Of a stretch of DNA of 64,000 nucleotides, positions 60,788-64,000 are shown piece after piece. The stretch's first letter is position 1; each line of letters starts with the position of its first letter. The stretch comes from Polaribacter sp. Z022 (GTDB lineage: Bacteria > Bacteroidota > Bacteroidia > Flavobacteriales > Flavobacteriaceae). Position numbers and translations under genes: made by a program. Under the pieces are notes generated by a model, which saw only the letters and a program-made list of their open reading frames with translations, was not told where the DNA came from and did not search any database. The stretch lies in NCBI RefSeq assembly GCF_023555495.1, contig NZ_JALCZO010000001.1, positions 124,001 to 188,000 on the forward strand, given 5' to 3'.

Positions 60788-62614
60788 TTAAAAGTTATAT
60801 CTTAATCCAAATAACACATTACTTGGTGGCATTGGCACAAAACCAGACTCTATATAATCTGCATTAAAAATATTATTTGCAGTTAAAGTAAAATTTAGTT
60901 TATTTACATCTACAATTACAGAAGCATCCCAAACATTATAACTTGTACCCACAGTTCTTTCTGCATGTTTGTAAATAATATTTTGTCTTACGTTTTTAAA
61001 CAATTTACTTGCAAAACGTGTTATAAATTGGTGTTTTAATGTATTTAATGAATAACGAGATAAGTCTTTATTTTGATCTAAAATATTATCATCTAAAAAG
61101 TTATAACTAAAAGATAAGGTTTGCTTAAATTCTTTAATTTTAAAATGATAATCTGTATTAAACTCAAACCCTTTTGTATTTACTTCTGCAAGATTAGTAG
61201 CTACAAACTTTGTTGCAGTTACATCTGGTTTTACAAAATCTATTAAATTAGTTGCGTTTCTATTAAAAATTGCAATAGAAGTAGAAACTCTTTCAGAATT
61301 ATATTTTAATCCTAATTCTTGAGCAAAAGCTTCTTCTGGTTTTAAGTTAGGATTACCACTTGTACTACTATCATTATAATACAAATCTGTATACGTTGGT
61401 ATTCTGTATGTTACCCCTAAATTACCATAGGCTTTAAAATTATCTGACAATTGATATCCAATATCCAACCCTGGAAAAGCGTGGAATTTAAAATCAGAAA
61501 AATACGTAACAGCAACTCCTGGAGTAATATCTAATTTATCATCTGCCAATTTAAAACGATGCTCTAAAAACAAGTTTGCCATAGTTCTATTTCTGTTTCC
61601 TAAGTTATTACTACTAATAAATACTCTAGAAATATCAACTCCAAAACCAGTAACACCTAAATTAGATGTATAAGCAGCATTCGTTTCTACACCTACTTTA
61701 TTTGTAATGTGTAAGTTTCTATAAAAACTAGGATCGTCTCTTTTTAACTGAAAAATATCTTGACCTCTTTTCCAATAAATTCTTGGTGTAATTTTTAAGT
61801 TTTCACCTTTAAAAGTTGTTGAAACACCTAACAAACTACTTTGAGTTTCTTCATACTCGTTAAAACCCCAAGAAGTTGGTGTGTAAAAATTTTGAGCTCC
61901 AAATTTCTTATCAAAGAAATTAGCTAAAACTTCTATAGGTTGTTTGTTTTTATTAAAAACACCTTTTAAAAAATAACTGTAGTTTTTATAATCAGAATTA
62001 TCTCTATACCCATCAGAAGTTAACGCACCAACATGTGCAATAATTGATGAGTTTTTAAACTCTTTACCAACAGTTACAGAACCGTTTAATTGGCCAAAAG
62101 AACCTGCTTCTGCATTTACAGAAACTGTATCTGATAAATTCTTTTTAGTAACAATATTTATAGCTCCAGTAAATGCATTTTGCCCAAAAACTCTTGCTGC
62201 AGGACCTTTAATAATTTCTATACGCTCAATAACCTCAATTGGTAAAGCAGCATTCATTGTATGGTGCCCTGTTTGTGCATCGTCCATTTTTATACCATCA
62301 ATTAAAAGTAATGTTTGATCAAAACCTCCACCTCTAATATATAAATCTGCTTGACTTCCAGCAGTTCCTCTTCTTCTAATATCAACTCCTGCTACTTGTT
62401 GTAATAAATCTACCACATTTGTTGCAGCACTATTTTTTATTTGGTCTGATGAAATTACATTGATTGTTCTAGAATTTTCTTTAAAAGGTAAATCTATTCT
62501 AGAAGAAGTAATAATAACTTCTTTTAAAGTGTCTCTTTTTACAGAGTTGTCTTGTGCTTTTACCTGAAAAGCAACTAATAATAAAACAATTACTAAAGTA
62601 ATTTTAATTTTCAT
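60788..62614 (-). CDS. BtuB-like TonB-dependent receptor
   Basis: 608 residues: signal peptide (about 1-20, VKAQ), a TonB box region, the plug (about 45-150, with LYIRGGGFDQTLLLIDGIKM and IEIIKGPAARVFGQNAFTGAINIVTKK) and a 22-strand barrel ending in FGLRYNF. It lacks the N-terminal carboxypeptidase-like domain of the thiamine receptor. Although BtuB-like in size, no cobalamin riboswitch precedes it; the 68-nt divergent region carries repeats tied to a MocR-type regulator instead, so the ligand may be a vitamin-B6-like or amino compound. That link is inference. Confidence 0.88.
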   Translation of the reverse strand: MKIKITLVIVLLLVAFQVKAQDNSVKRDTLKEVIITSSRIDLPFKENSRTINVISSDQIKNSAATNVVDLLQQVAGVDIRRRGTAGSQADLYIRGGGFDQTLLLIDGIKMDDAQTGHHTMNAALPIEVIERIEIIKGPAARVFGQNAFTGAINIVTKKNLSDTVSVNAEAGSFGQLNGSVTVGKEFKNSSIIAHVGALTSDGYRDNSDYKNYSYFLKGVFNKNKQPIEVLANFFDKKFGAQNFYTPTSWGFNEYEETQSSLLGVSTTFKGENLKITPRIYWKRGQDIFQLKRDDPSFYRNLHITNKVGVETNAAYTSNLGVTGFGVDISRVFISSNNLGNRNRTMANLFLEHRFKLADDKLDITPGVAVTYFSDFKFHAFPGLDIGYQLSDNFKAYGNLGVTYRIPTYTDLYYNDSSTSGNPNLKPEEAFAQELGLKYNSERVSTSIAIFNRNATNLIDFVKPDVTATKFVATNLAEVNTKGFEFNTDYHFKIKEFKQTLSFSYNFLDDNILDQNKDLSRYSLNTLKHQFITRFASKLFKNVRQNIIYKHAERTVGTSYNVWDASVIVDVNKLNFTLTANNIFNADYIESGFVPMPPSNVLFGLRYNF

Positions 62615-62653
62615 GTTTTGTGATTTTAATAACGTTGCAAAAATCGTAACTTT

Positions 62654-62698
62654 CCGGACGATTAAAATAGTCCAGTTTTAAAATGATTGATAGTCCGG
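62654..62698. promoter_or_regulatory. Repeated GTCCGG operator candidates between the TonB receptor and mocR-type genes
   Basis: ATAGTCCAG (62667-62675) and ATAGTCCGG (62690-62698) are direct repeats 23 bp apart; CCGGACGAT (62654-62662) is an inverted copy. The third site lies inside the first codons of the regulator gene. Direct repeats about two helical turns apart fit the dimeric MocR/GabR/PdxR regulators. Confidence 0.5.
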
Positions 62699-64000
62699 TT
62701 AAAATTCTTTTTAAACAACTCATTGAGTTTGATAAATCTCTTACACAACCTGTATACATACAAGTATCACAACAAATTATCAATGCCATTCAACGAAACT
62801 ATTTATCAAAAGGAACTGTGTTACCAGGAACTCGTGTTTTAAGTAAATTACTAAATATTCATAGAAACACAGCTGTAGCAATTTACGAAGAATTGGCATC
62901 TCAAGGTTGGGTAGAAATTATTCCAAATAAAGGAACATTTGTTTTAGACCCTGCATTAAAAAATACAAAGATAAAAGCGCCTTCACAAAAAATAAATGAA
63001 GCTTACAAGTATGCAAAAAACACTGGTTTTCCTTTCGAAAAATCATTCAACTTAGCATCTACAATACAACTAACAAATGCAACTTATTCCATTAATGATG
63101 GAAATCCAGATTTACGATTACACCCAGTTCATCAATTTACAAGATGGTACAGTGCTGCCATGAAACGTAAAACTTTAATAAAAAAATGGAACAGACCTAA
63201 CGAATCTTCTTATTCATTATTTCAAACACAACTTTGCAATTATTTAAATGCTACTCGCGGTTTTCATATTAACCCAAACAACTTAATAAGTACAAGAAGT
63301 ACAGAAATGAGTTTGTACATTGTTTCGCAATTATTAATAAAACAAAACGATGTTGTATTGGTGGGTAATTTAAGTAATTATGTAGCTAATATGATTTTTC
63401 AACAAGCAGGGGCTAACATTAAAACAATACCTGTAGATAAAAGCGGATTAAACGTTGCTTACATTAGAAAACATTTTATAAAAGGAAGCATTAGATGTGT
63501 ACATATTTGTGCTCATAGAGATTACCCAACCACTGTAACTTTAAGCGCAGAACGTCGTATAGAATTATTACAACTTGCCAAAGAATACGGTTTTGCTATT
63601 ATTGAAGATGATTACGATTATGATTTTCAGTTTGAAGGTTCATCTATGTTACCCATGGCAAGTGCAGATGCTAATGGAATGGTTATTTATTTAGGAAAAT
63701 TAGGGCAATCCTTATTTCCTAGTTTTCAAACAGGATTTGTGGTAGCCCCAGAAAATTTAATTTCTGAAGCAAAAAATTATTTACAATTATTAGATGAACA
63801 AGGAGATTTAATTCAAGAACAAATGTTGTCTGAATTAATTTATGAAGGTGAAATTCATCGTTTAATGAAGAAAAACATTGTTATCTATAAACAAAGACGC
63901 AACTGTGTATCTAAACTTTTAAAACAAGATTTTTCTGAAATTGCACAATGGGATATTCCTTCTGGTGGTTTGGCTTTTTGGATACAATTTCAACCCAAAA
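62683..64000 (+). CDS. MocR/GabR-type regulator (GntR HTH fused to aminotransferase domain), partial
   Basis: 439 codons are visible and the frame runs off the window. The N-terminal GntR-type winged helix (about 20-90, LPGTRVLSKLLNIHRNTAVAIYEELASQGWVEIIPNKGTFV) is joined to a fold-type-I aminotransferase domain with the PLP site in VIYLGKLGQSLFPSF (Lys339) and the cofactor Asp in AIIEDDYDYDF. Such proteins sense PLP or amine ligands through the aminotransferase domain and regulate neighbouring genes, often their divergent partner. Here that partner is the TonB receptor. Confidence 0.9.
   Translation, partial: MIDSPVKILFKQLIEFDKSLTQPVYIQVSQQIINAIQRNYLSKGTVLPGTRVLSKLLNIHRNTAVAIYEELASQGWVEIIPNKGTFVLDPALKNTKIKAPSQKINEAYKYAKNTGFPFEKSFNLASTIQLTNATYSINDGNPDLRLHPVHQFTRWYSAAMKRKTLIKKWNRPNESSYSLFQTQLCNYLNATRGFHINPNNLISTRSTEMSLYIVSQLLIKQNDVVLVGNLSNYVANMIFQQAGANIKTIPVDKSGLNVAYIRKHFIKGSIRCVHICAHRDYPTTVTLSAERRIELLQLAKEYGFAIIEDDYDYDFQFEGSSMLPMASADANGMVIYLGKLGQSLFPSFQTGFVVAPENLISEAKNYLQLLDEQGDLIQEQMLSELIYEGEIHRLMKKNIVIYKQRRNCVSKLLKQDFSEIAQWDIPSGGLAFWIQFQPK

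Noticed and set aside
62614..62683. Cobalamin riboswitch before the BtuB-like receptor
   Set aside because: Only 68 nt separate the two start codons, too short for the aptamer, and no B12-box was seen.

Overview
The window is AT-rich and reads as the chromosome of a member of the Flavobacteriaceae (Bacteroidota), probably a marine genus close to Polaribacter or Tenacibaculum. This is inferred from gene content: a type IX secretion type B sorting domain, an alternative complex III (act) operon joined to cox genes, SusC/BtuB-type TonB receptors, PcrB, promoters with the Bacteroidota -7 box TAnnTTTG, and start codons without Shine-Dalgarno sequences. No rRNA, tRNA, CRISPR array, transposase or phage gene was seen.

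Left part (1-22.6 kb). It starts with pabB, a three-gene operon of small unknown proteins ending in a GspG-like exported domain, tilS, ppc, a small exported protein, the ComM/YifB ATPase and a large T9SS-secreted protein. On the minus strand follow an EamA transporter, an anchored DNA/RNA endonuclease and S-adenosylhomocysteinase. On the plus strand come a phosphopantetheinyl transferase, PcrB, PnuC, a NadR-like kinase, a PAP2 phosphatase, ArfB (TTG start), and a TPP riboswitch in front of a TonB receptor. The PnuC/kinase/TonB neighbourhood may together form a thiamine uptake and trapping locus.

Accessory element (22.64-26.13 kb). A single-chain type IIG-like restriction-modification gene lies between two terminated convergent genes. 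It is enclosed by 9-bp terminal inverted repeats (TTCGCTAAC / GTTAGCGAA). Inside these, two hairpin modules have the same architecture but different stem sequences that stay paired. No recombinase is present. This is the most unusual structure in the window.

Middle (26.2-40.4 kb, all minus strand). An exported operon encodes a TPR-MORN giant, a transglutaminase-like protein and a paralogue that has lost the catalytic cysteine. Next to it is a sulfur cluster: a persulfide dioxygenase-rhodanese fusion, a lipoprotein rhodanese and an HMA protein. The dioxygenase has its own promoter with an operator-like palindrome in the spacer. Upstream are SulP, RuvB, an MscS channel and a degenerate P-loop protein.

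Respiratory operon (40.5-51.95 kb, minus). actA-actB-actC-actD-actE-actF-ctaC-ctaD encode quinol:cytochrome c oxidoreductase (alternative complex III) and aa3-type oxidase subunits II and I. One promoter lies at the front and one strong terminator at the end.

Right part (52-64 kb). It holds a SPOR-like exported protein, a DUF2911 protein, feoAB with a tiny Cys-rich membrane protein and a Fur/PerR-like 7-1-7 operator, a SCO1-like copper chaperone, rseP, two tandem 51-residue zinc-ribbon proteins, a flotillin/NfeD pair, and a TonB receptor diverging from a MocR-type regulator that runs off the window.
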